A DNA stretch of 64,000 nucleotides from Pholiota molesta (Eukaryota; Basidiomycota; Agaricomycetes; Agaricales; Strophariaceae), in the NCBI GenBank assembly GCA_014925825.1, contig JACGCK010000176.1:1-64000 (forward strand), given 5' to 3'. Below are positions 37,396-48,171 of this stretch, piece by piece (the first letter of the stretch is position 1; every line of letters starts with the position of its first letter). The notes beneath the pieces are model-generated. The model did no database searches and was not told where the DNA came from. It saw only the letters and a program-made list of their open reading frames with translations. The translations under genes were made by a program, and so were the position numbers.

Positions 37396-37879
37396 ACATG
37401 AATTCGATCTCGACGCTATGGGAACCTGGAACAGTTCAATAGGCGCGGTAACATCATCATCTTCCAAGGAGACCATTCGGGCGAGTGCGAATCTGTTTCT
37501 TTAGAATGAATCCATCTATGCAATGGATTATGTTGTATCAAATCAATGAACGCGCATAGCGTAGCGTATTGCTCACTAAGAAGCCATATCCCTCGATCGT
37601 GTAAGTAACGAAGCAAAGGGCCGCGCACTCGATGAAGTAATTATGTTTCTATGTACTCAAGGTGCCATCTACGAGCTAGTAGCTACGCTTCTTTCCATCC
37701 CCCGTCCAACTGTCCTAACGAAATGGAAGCCGAGAAATTTTCTGAAGGCCGAGGCCGAGACATCACAAACTTGTGGGTTTACTGTGGGAAGTTTGCCCAC
37801 AAGAAACATCTCGATTCTCTCTATTAAGCCACGTCCGTAGTAACTTCGAATATCATCCAACCCATCTGCTCCTTCCAGA

Positions 37880-39766
37880 ATGGCGAGCTTCTCTGATTTG
37901 CCACAAGAGCTGTATATCGAGATACTGTCCAACCTCGACCCCGAATCACTCATCCGCTGCGCGATGGTAAGGCAATGCGTCCATGTATCCCAATAGAGGC
38001 TAAACCTGTTGGACCACAACAGACATCTAAATCTATGCACGACGCCCTCAAAAGCTCCTCTTCATTAGTGTATACTGCTCAGTTGCACTTGGATGGCCTC
38101 AAAGATTGCGGAACATCAATCGCCTACCCAGATCTCATTGAGTTGCTTGTACGGCGACGGCAGGCGTGGCAGTCACCAGAGAGGAGAGAGCCTCTTACTT
38201 GCCGTACGCTACGTGATTCTGAAGCGTACGAGTTTGTCGGCGGTGCTTTCACTAACACGAGCCAGGGCACGGACTTCCTCCAATTCATACAGGTCCCAAT
38301 CTCCAATGGCGGCCAAGGATGTACGGTTCGAAGGCCGTTGATTGGGATCCCAGTTGAGGCGTTGGGCTTGGATCCGACACAGGATTTGATAGTCTTTCTA
38401 GAGGAAATCGGAATGTGAGCACCAGCGTATTATCCTTGTGCGATCTCAAGTTTCAATGCCTCCATAGACTAGGCGACACTCGTACCCTGCATGTCCATAT
38501 TCGCACCATATCTGCGAACACAATACATCCGTTCGCGCAGCAAAGCCCCTTGCGATTTACTGTCTTTGCGAAACTTGAACATTTGTACGGAGCCGCTCCC
38601 GTAGAAACTGCCACTCTACAAATCGCACGCAACACCCTTGCGCTTTTTCTGTGTAGCAACACGGAGGTGCCAATACTAGCGATATGGGACTGGACTACAT
38701 CGGAACTTATATTGGTAAGTTTGCCTGATTTTATACCGCTTTCAGTCTATTTCATAAATCACACAGGATAGTGCTATCTCTTTCGACCCCCTCTCACATT
38801 GGGATACAAGTTCGGTCTCCTCGATTCCACTTACTTCTTTATAGCCTGTCCGTGGAACTACGGATCGATTCGGCTATTCAAACTCGTGCGATCCCACGCG
38901 GGCGCGGCCCCAGCAGTGCACCTCGCTACGCTGCACCTCCCACTCACCTCCCCGAACACGTTCGTCCGCCGAATCTCCTGCGACGCCGGGCCCATCGCAA
39001 GGCACCCGCTCCCGCAGACATCGTTCACGATCAACGATGATGACCGCTTGCACGTGTTCACCGTGGTATACGACCACTGTAACGCGAGCCGGCGCGTCAA
39101 TCCTGTGACCTTGTTCCTGCACCAGCGCGTACTTGCAACATATGCGCACCGCGCGCTCACGCTCGAGACACCCTTGGATGTATTGTGGGAGGAATGGGGC
39201 CCGGCGAACACGATGTTGGCCCAGCCTTTTGCGCACTATGAGCCGAACTTCATAAGGTTCTTATTGACTTATTTATTTGCGCGATGACTGTCTTCACCTT
39301 CTATTCCTTTCGTTCGCAGATACGTCCACGGCCAACGCTGTATTTTCCCGGGAGGGATCATCGGCGATGATAATCCTATGCAATGTCCGCCTTCCCGCTA
39401 TGTGGAAATCCTCGACTTCTCGTCTGCAGCCGTGCTGACCTCTAAGGGCATGCTGCCCGCGCTCCTCCCGACGCCAAAGGGCAAGCCGGGGACATTGGTG
39501 CCGTCGAGTATCGTTCGCAGTGAGGATTTTTCGTTCTTCCTCCACGACGTGGAGACGCACCTTCCGTGCGTCATCACGACGCTGGCCCTCAAGCAGCCTT
39601 ACGACGCCTACATGATCCATGCTGACGGCATTGTCGGTGTAAAGGTACGTTGACTCGTTTGATCTATTTGTACTTTAGTCATTGATTTTCCTCCATGTAG
39701 ATGAATCGCCACAAGGATTATTTTCTCTTACACATGTACGCCGCCTACCTTAAACGCTCTTCCTGA
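37880..39766 (+). CDS. F-box protein, paralogue E, with one frameshift
   Basis: Exons 37880-37966, 38022-38414, 38468-38714, 38767-39256, 39320-39644 and probably 39701-39766. The N-terminal F-box (MASFSDLPQELYIEILSNL) and the landmarks DPTQDL, WDWTTSELIL, LFLHQRVL, WEEWGP, YVHGQR and DDVETHLPC are all present. In exon 4 the frame shifts after FDP at a run of five C (38787-38791). One more C would join the two halves and restore the paralogue pattern up to FGLLDSTYFF. Either this is a base-call loss or the gene is newly broken. The last exon has no resemblance to those of its paralogues. Confidence 0.75.
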
Positions 39767-40348
39767 GTACTTTTTTCTACTCTGTTTCAGCTGGTTCTCC
39801 TCCATGTCCACAATCCGGTTCTCTCTCTGTCATGTATGTATGTCTGGAATCTGCTATAGATTTTCATTATGCGATGATATTTATGTTTAATTCGCCAAAC
39901 ACCCTTCTCTTATCGACTACGCATGTTCCGAGTAGTGCCACTCGATGATAAAATATACCGCGCGAGGCAATGAACACGAGATCGACCAAGAGGACATGGC
40001 AATTTAAATACAGCATCATCGTCATGTTTCTTTACTAGGGTTGCAGACTCCGATACCCCCCCATTGTTTTCGTACAATCGATAACGGCGTGATCCTGGTT
40101 TGCTCACCCAATCGCAGGGTATATATATGATCACAGATAGGTAGTAGTAAACAGATGCGAGTCTCATTGCCCAGTGGCACAAACTTGATTTCACATTGTT
40201 CGACGATTCAGGAGAATCCACTGCGCACTGTGATCCATCCTCCCATGATGATGCTCTGTTGATTAATACTGCCGTCGTAAATATAAAACACCAGTTTCGC
40301 GTCTACCGCATCCCACCTCATCGACCGCTCTCAGGCTCGCCAGTACGA

Positions 40349-40946
40349 ATGGCTTCCAATTCCAAATTCCCAAAGAGATCCACTCCACCCATCTTCGATG
40401 ACATTGACGACCATGCCCAGCGCGAAGATCACGTCGAACTGGGCCCACGCCGCTCGGGCTTGTTCGAGCCGGATTTTTTGGGCCGGATCAATGACGAACC
40501 TGAGAGGCATCCTGCCCCACGACGAACGTCGACACCAACGTCAACGACGACAATGACGAGCATACCCCGTCGCGTCGACAAGCACCGCCGAATAGCCTGC
40601 ATGCGCAAGACAGCCAGGTACGCAGTCTGAGTCTTTACCAGCCATGCCACGAACCCTGCTAATGCTGACTTCTACCGCCCGTTTCAGCAGCACCCGGGCA
40701 CGCAGTTGGTGCCCACATCGAGACGGCGGAATGACAATGTGCTCCCATTCTTCCCCTCAATACGGCGAGCCCACTGATCGGAATCAGGGGGCTTGGCAGC
40801 CGCGTATCCGTAGCCCGAATGACTATAGCGCTCGCGAGCGGTCTGAGCTAGAAGATCTCGAATGCGCCGGAATTCACTTCTCAGAGGTCAGAGGGAGACC
40901 TAGGGTGTTCAGTGTCCTTGCAACAGTATTTGTATTACTTGGATAA
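40349..40946 (+). CDS. Hypothetical protein, Arg- and Ser-rich
   Basis: Two exons (40349-40617 and 40688-40946), joined in phase by a GTACGC/CAG intron of 70 bp, would give 175 residues. The product begins MASNSKFPKRSTPPIFDD, is rich in Arg, Pro, Ser and Thr, and ends in a hydrophobic tail (VFSVLATVFVLLG). No domain is recognised. Decayed relatives of its 5' end lie at 2640-2915 and 34984-35245, within the duplicated arms. Repetition of the ATG and of the FDDIDD-coding block argues that a real gene once existed, but expression of this copy is not shown by anything in the sequence. Confidence 0.4.
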
Positions 40947-41239
40947 GCCCATGGACTAGCCTTGTTATCTGAATTGATTCTATAATTTATTGCATAGTAC
41001 TGTAAATATAATCGCCGAAACATGTACTAATTACCGAGATGGTTTACCATTGATCGTTCCATCGTCTGAGGGTAATTCCACACCCTTGATACGCCGTTCA
41101 GATATTTACATATCAGCATTAGAATTTTTACAATTGAATACTCTGCTCAGTACGCTACACATCCCAAACCTTCGACGAAAAACTATGGATCATCAAAATG
41201 ATAAATTCATTCCAACATCAAAGCACGCCACGCCTTAGG

Positions 41240-41765
41240 CGCCTCCCAAAAAAAGAAGATCGATTTCCACAAATTCATCCACAATACACTTTGTCCCGCC
41301 ATCAGCGCCAGCACAGTGCACGGCGCCGACGAATTCGCTGGGAACATGCGTTCTCAGTCGACACCAAGATAAAGGTAGAACGACGGGGAATCGACCTGCT
41401 TTGGCGAGAATCGTCGGAGGGGGCGATCATCGGCAGGCAACCCACATAATACTAGCGTGGGGATGGCCCAGTTTTCGAAACGACACAGAAAATCTCAAGG
41501 CACTCACGAATACGATGGGGCATGATATACCACCATCCTTTGAGTTCCGCGTCCAAACGGGACCCATTGGTACAGTTAGCACCGGTAGACGCAGTGCTCT
41601 ACGTACGACGATCCAGAGGGTACAGAAGCTCTTACCCAGAAGAACCGTCGAGCCTGGAAGCCCTTTGGCGGCTCCCACGCGCACGAAGTTCACGAAGCGA
41701 AGACGCACGAGCTCTGCGTTATCCACTCGAAAGCCGACAGTCCCGCGCACGATGTGATCATCCAA
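41240..41765 (-). pseudogene. Unknown DDHI module, best-preserved copy
   Basis: A 112-codon minus-strand frame (41765-41427) begins Met-Asp-Asp-His-Ile and contains GTVGFRVDNAELVRLRF. The downstream GAGAACGCATGTTC-like block near 41330-41350 corresponds to the second half of the module at 5461-5967, but in another frame. A short intron starting GTAAGAG near 41635 is possible, but the following frame soon stops. The family is unrecognised and this copy may or may not be functional. Confidence 0.4.
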
Positions 41766-41999
41766 CGAAAGATCTGGGAAGGACAGTCAGATGAAACGTT
41801 AGAATGCATGAGGGCTGGATGAATGAATAGCGTACCGGATACCGAACGTCGTGGTCATATCACGGATCGAAGATATTGGTCTCCGAACAACAATAGGAGG
41901 AGGGTTGGAGAAGGATATATACGACTCAATTCCGTACAACGTACATCGAACGACCGGCAGACAACCGCCAAGTATACAATCATATCATGTCCAACACCG

Positions 42000-42260
42000 A
42001 AGCAGCCCCTCGCCCCAGGCGCCTTCCAAGTTCTGACAAAAGAAGGTCGATTTCACCTCGTAAATAGTTCATCTGGCCACCGGAACCAGCGCAATACATG
42101 GCGCCGACGAAGGCGCTGAGAGCGCGTGTTCTCAGTCGACGCCCAGATAAAGGTAGACCGTGGAACTGGCCTTCTTTTGTGAGAGGCATAGGATGGTGGG
42201 TGCAGGTACACGATGCAAACAAGGAAGGGGATGGCCGCACGCACTCTCCGGGTGGGTCAG
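42000..42260 (-). pseudogene. Second, partial DDHI module copy (unit F)
   Basis: The minus strand near 42160-42050 matches the second block of the module (RTRALSAFVGAMYCAGSGG in one frame). The DDHI block itself is missing or too decayed to see. It lies head-to-head with the URC1 copy that the transposon splits. Confidence 0.35.
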
Positions 42261-42525
42261 AGACGCACATTGGCAAACGCGTTGGATGTGAATATGCGTT
42301 GATGGAGGACGGTCAGCCTGTACTCGGAAATGAGGATGTAGGACTGGACTGACAATCGAGCATCGAGTAGCCGCGTAGACATCGCTAGCGGGATGTAGCT
42401 CAGGAAAAGTTCAGCAGCTCGCGAATGAGAGCCCAGACGGATACGGCGGGCAAACAAGAATAAAGAACGCGGAGAGTCTAATGGTTATCGATAGCTAAGC
42501 GGTGACAGAAGATCAGATATGTCGC

Positions 42526-42534
42526 CTCGGTGTG
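42526..42534. repeat. Target-site duplication, left copy
   Basis: CTCGGTGTG directly precedes the first GG of the transposon and is repeated exactly after its last base. A 9-bp duplication is the hallmark length for Mutator-like elements. Confidence 0.9.
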
Positions 42535-42569
42535 GGTGGTTCAAAAAGTAACTTGTAAAACTAACATAT

Positions 42570-42607
42570 CCCTGCCATATGTTAGCATAAGCTAACATAT
42601 GGCAGGG
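42570..42607. repeat. Perfect 17-bp hairpin in the 5' subterminal region
   Basis: CCCTGCCATATGTTAGC (42570-42586) is followed by a 4-base loop and its exact reverse complement (42591-42607). It lies 12 bp inside the left terminal repeat. The stem contains the CATATGTTAG motif that recurs in both ends of the element. It could be a paired binding site for the transposase, or extrude as a cruciform. Confidence 0.9.
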
Positions 42608-43176
42608 CAAGTTAGTTTCTCACATGTTAGCGCATGTTGCCGAAACTCCGCTCGCTTAACTTGGGCGAGCAAGCGAGCGCTAACATGCAGTAACATGTGG
42701 GCGCTACATGTTGAGCTACAAGTTAGTGGAAAGTATATAGAAGCACTGCATGTATATTAGCATGTATCTCGATATTTTGTATAATATCTTTGTGAAACGT
42801 TGACATAGGAGGCAGAACCATAGAAGTTGTCACTTGATCAGCAGATACAGATTTATTTCAAATAATCACTGCATGATATCGACGCTCCATTCTACTTATC
42901 TGCCTCCGCATGATAAGCTGCAGTATAGAAAAGAACATTTGACAATGGGGGCCGTTAGCTACTCATCTCGACGATGCTACAAAGAATTCGACAGCTTTTT
43001 GGCTTTTTGGGACAATCCGGACAAACTCCCACTGAGCCGTCTATCGTGCAAGACCGCAATGCATATCCTGCACAATATGTTGGGCCCCCTTATCTTGGTG
43101 TGATACATGAAACTCTCAATTGAATCATCGAGTTACTCATTAAATTATAGGGTATCACCCAATATTTAATCCTCCA

Positions 43177-46100
43177 ATGCTTCATCAGACAGACATGACG
43201 GCGCCGCCAAGTCTGTGAAATCTACGTTTGGTCTATCAATTACTAAATGCGGATATACAGACGTTCCAATGGGCTACCCGCCATACTTCTATCCAGGATA
43301 CATGCCTATGATGCCCCCACCTGGCCCTCAGTACCCGAATCATACTGTTTTTACTCCACCCTTTCAGTTGCCTTTGATAAATCCGACCCATAGGGATCCA
43401 ATTGCACCTGTTTCTGGACAACAGTCGATCAAACAGGAAGCCGGCGAGGGAAAACAGATGGCTGCTCTGACCACCGAGCGCCTAGAGGATAAGACGAAAG
43501 TAATAATAGAGTCTCCCAGTAAAGGTGAAACAATGAAAACTATTAAAGGACATGCCGCTAATTGATTATAGATGATAACACATTGGATTGGCCTAATGGC
43601 GATCAACATCGCGAATGTCTTGCAACGGAACAGCCACGGAAGTGGAAGGCAACCAAGTGGGCATGGCGCTCGACTGGATACGTTGACCACAATGAATACC
43701 GGGCTGAACTTCGTATCTGTCTGGGAATACTGTCATGCACAAATTCTGCCTGTGGTCGCCTTGTTCGTCCCAAAACTGTCACCTCTACTCGCGACAATCA
43801 AATCATTGACGGCTGCAAAATTTGCCACTCACCCATGGTAAAGAGCCCTGAATGTCCAGCTCGAACATTCCATTATGATTTTACCAAGAATAATCAACGA
43901 TACAAGGGCTGGGATCATAAGGGACATCACAACCATCCAAAGCTTCCAGGTGGTTACTTATCTGTGGCAGAGGAAGATGCTTTCGACGCGCAAGTTGCAC
44001 GCAATCCCACTGCCTCTGCCCACGCTTTACGCACTGGAAATACCGTCCCTGGATCGGTCCCATTACCTGATATCTCCGCAACTTTGGCTAATCCTCAAGC
44101 TGCTCGGTATCGACTCTCGCAAAGCCAGGTACGGCTTGGTATTTCAAATCCTACATCGACCAAAGGCGGAATATCTGTCTTTAAAATGATGTATCAACTT
44201 TCATCTGAGCTAGGCGATCCATTCATTATCGATTCTTCGCTTCATGGGCCTTCGTTTATAATGTTCCAGACCCCATTTATGAAGTCGGTCCTTGTTGATT
44301 CAATTAACTCATGGAACAACGATTCCAATGGCGCTTCTACTGGACGACATGGATTTGTAACCGATGGCGACCACTCTTTCTTTCGTGAAGGAGTCCTCAA
44401 TATGACCTGTGTCTTTAATTCTGTTATGGGTGCCTGGATTCCTGTCTTGTACACTTGGATTCTCCGACAGGACATTGCCCATCACCGTCCTCATTTTCGC
44501 CGTATCTCACAGACCGTTATTGAGCATATCCAGCTCCATGACATGCCCTTTGAAGGCAAATATCTGCTACATGTAATATTATATTTTACCACCGTCTTCA
44601 TTTTTTTTAAAATTGGATGGCTAATTATTTTCACAGGTTTTCGATTTCTCAGCTGCACAGCGCTCCGCTCATGCCGAAGAATATGCGGAGGCTCTCATTT
44701 CAATGCTGCCAGGATATTCGAGGCTTACCAAAGCTTCGCAGGCTATTGAACGAGATTCTTTTCTTCAGCAAGCTCTCGAGGTGGAGAGGGGATGCTCATT
44801 TCACTTTTGGGAATCTGCCGAGCGTATTAAATCGAACGGCGCTCTCATTCCACAGGAAAAGGCCTACGAATTCAATCGATACCTTTGCATACTCGTCGAT
44901 GAAGGCACAACTCATGATGAGTTCGATAAAACCATTGATTTGTTACATTCAAATTTTCCCCGCATTCACAACTGGCTATCTTGGTGGCTTCGCCCTACTT
45001 ATCGCTCAATGATCTTCCCTGCTTATAGCATGCTTGATCCTGATATTGCAGCCCAAGTTCCCAAGACGTCTAACCCCGCTGAACATTCACACTCTCTACT
45101 CCATAATGCTGTTGGAACCGATCAGGATCTTATTCCTGGTATTAGAAAACTCTTTCTTCATGTAAAGCAGCTTGAATCCCAATTCAATGCGATTAAAGGT
45201 ATGATTCTATATATTTGAGTATGCTATATGATCAGTTCTAATCGATATAATTCAATATTTAGATGGTCACTATGATCCAGCACCCCCTCGATCGTATCGT
45301 TCCCCTGCGAAGAAGACATTCGATGTGAATGATGGTCGTGCTCCGGACACTGAGCAAGCACTCAATCCTCGGCGCATATTCGATTTCAATCCCTTGACTG
45401 TCAATAGCAACCACTTGGTCTCATACAAGTGGTTGAGCCCAAACTCCTGCTTTATTGATGTCGGGCTTGAGATCTGGTTTCGTGCTTACTGTGCTTGGCC
45501 TAAAGAGGTGAAGACTGCATTTTTATCTGCCATTCCCAGCAACACCTTTCTATCGTGTCTTTTTTATCATTATGATCGTCGGTTCAAGCAGCTATATGTT
45601 GCCAAATCAAACACCAGCCTCAGACAAAATTTGGACCTCATGCAGACCATGGCTCTGAATTATGTCTTCGATAAATGGCAACTTTATTCAGATAGAACTG
45701 AGTATGGGTGTGCGAAGACATGGCTCACTCACGCTGTTCGGGTACGTCATGGTTATATCATTTGACATAAATTAATTTCCATATTTTAATGTGTAGGATG
45801 GAAACCCCAGTATCGAACTCCAGGGATATTTCGGTCTCACCCATGAAATTCACTGTAAATGTGTGAATGGACATATCTCCTCCGTTCCAATCGCGAAACT
45901 TCCGGAAGTATGGTTCACAATCAATAACTGGGACATGGAGATTGCACATTCTGTCTTCGGTGGCCAGGTCACTACAACGAACTACTTTCAACATTACATT
46001 CCTCGATCTTCGGGAGGAAACTTTGCAGGTGGTACAACCCCGATCCATCTTATACCCAGCGAGAAATGTTCCGACCCCTCATGCTCGGCTCCATCTGCCA

Positions 46101-48171
46101 TCTCATCTGTGTCAACATGCTGGCCTCAAATATTTAACATCAATGCCGACGTCCGCATGGATTCAGAAAAGCTGCGATTCGAAAACAGCTTCACAATCCT
46201 CGATGGCGACTCATCAGTTGTCACATACGAGCTTGTAGGAAGGGTTCGTCATATTAATGGCAATCACTTTATTGCAGAGCTTCGTTTTGGCGAGCAATGC
46301 TATGTCTATAACGATATGACAACCGAAGGAAAGCTTGTGGCTTCAGATAATCCGAAGCTATTAGAGATCAGAAATGACCTCGAGTCTGTCTGCTATATTT
46401 ATACTCGTAGCTCAACGAAACACAAGGTATGTTTCTGTGGTATACATGTATGGCTGATCGTCTCATAATATTATTTTACAGACTACAAAATTGGTTACAG
46501 CGATCGAGGCCGACTACACACGCCGGCAAGATTCAGCTCAGTCCAACCATGTCTTGGATCTCTGTTCCCCGACGCCGGCACCCGCCCAACAAATTCATCC
46601 CCAGCCTGTACCGGCTGACAATGACCACCCTCCTGTCCAGCTTGTACCGGGCCTGGTTGACAGCGGTCACACTGCTGTCGAGTTGGATAGCTATCCTGTC
46701 GACTCATATGAGCTTTGCGACGTCTGTAAAGTCTCGAAGCTGAACAAGGATAGCCCATTCCCATGCATTATGGTTACATGCACTCTATGTGAACGAAAAT
46801 GGCATGAAGACTGTGTTTCATTGGGCTCTAATACCGCTGACTTGGACGATACCTGGGCATGTCCTGCCTGTGTTAATCCTCACAAAGGCCGATGGGACGA
46901 AGCTATGTGAGTTTTATGTTTTACAACATGACTCTTCAATTTTAATTAATATACACAGGCTTGGAGCTTATATACTCCTGAAGCCCGTACCATCCGCACG
47001 GTTTTATCCCGCTCAAGTTCTGGGACGGACCTCTACTCACAGTGTTCATGTTGAGTGGTACAGTGGCAATGTTTATCACACTCATGACGACCCACCGAGC
47101 CCTGTATCTATATTTACTCCCCTTGAGTGTTTACAAGCGAGAAACCGGGACTCTTTCTTTTCGTATAACAAGGTACAGTGGCAATTACTATGTTTTTTAT
47201 ATTTTACTCACTGATAATTTTCTCAGGAAAATTTAGGAACAATACGGTGGCCTATACGCCTCGAAGAAGACGCCGTTGAGAGGCATAATTATCAGAATGA
47301 AGACATCCGCAAAACCTTGGAAGCTGCATATGGAGCGATACTGGAGATCATGCTCGGCGAACGCAAGCACCCAATCGTCGATCTATATATCGCCTGGATC
47401 AAACATCGACCCCGTTCCAACAAGATGATACTTGATCATCAGTTCAACTTCACGGAGCAATTCGAACCTGATATTCTTCCTGCGGACAAGTCTTTAATCG
47501 ACTCCTTCCTGGCTCATCTCTCGCAGGATACAAAGGGCGCAAAAATTCTCGTGGAACAGCATTGGATCTCCAATGTGGCTAGTGTCTTATTTCGTCTTGC
47601 AATTCTACGCCAATATCTCGGACGACAACCCTGTGACGATGAACAGATATTCTATTTAGCTTACACCGGCACTTCCTACTCCAACCATCCACCCGACGAT
47701 ATCTATGCCGAAGCCAAGGATGGCTCTGTCATTCGTATCTTTACCCCTGCTGAACAGGTCGCATCCGCTCTGAAATCCATCGATACTCTTGGCATCCGAC
47801 AAGGTCTTAGGTTTGGTCGGATTGTTGACATGCATGACTACTTGCACGGCATACAACTTGTACGGCCTAGGACTCAAGACGGTGAACAATATTCGTTCTT
47901 TAACACGACGGCTTCTGGAATGGTTGGAGAGAGGCAATTTGTCTCAAATCGGCGATTCGAACCTACTCAGACAGTGAAACCGACCTCAAACGGTAAAGCG
48001 AGACCGCGCCCGAAAGCAAGACCAAAGGGGAAGGCCAAGACGATGCTTTTGGAAGAGGAGTATAGGGTTATAAAACCTGGGCCAATGGTACCGGCGGCCA
48101 AGCGAATGCGAGGTGTGGAGAATGCGACAGGCATTGAACTTCGAAGGAGCAAGCGAAGTAGGACGGATTAA
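43177..48171 (+). CDS. MULE transposase fused to USP-like peptidase, PHD finger and Tudor/PWWP-like segment
   Basis: Nine exons (43177-43210, 43261-43518, 43572-44572, 44637-45198, 45263-45741, 45797-46426, 46482-46906, 46959-47172, 47227-48171) join in phase to 1,515 residues. In order: a Pro/Tyr-rich start; a WRKY-GCM1-type zinc finger (Cys147, 153, 158, 179, 182, 192, then HHNH at 216-219); a transposase core with Asp362 (TDGDHSFF), Asp434 (FDFSAAQR), Cys484-x2-His487 and Glu580 (NPAEHSHS); a USP-like peptidase with Cys681 (PNSCFID), His935 (NGNHFIAEL) and Asn950/Asp951; a C4HC3 PHD finger (Cys1067 to Cys1118); a Tudor/PWWP-like stretch (about 1131-1170); and a basic tail (RRSKRSRTD). The GCM finger with a MULE core is an established combination. 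The peptidase and reader assignments are from motifs only. The first two exons are the least certain. Confidence 0.87.

Noticed and set aside
42834..43103. An upstream frame that might be a further 5' exon of the transposase
   Set aside because: No donor/acceptor pair joins it in phase to the exon at 43177 or 43261, and it has no motif. A real upstream exon cannot be excluded without transcripts.
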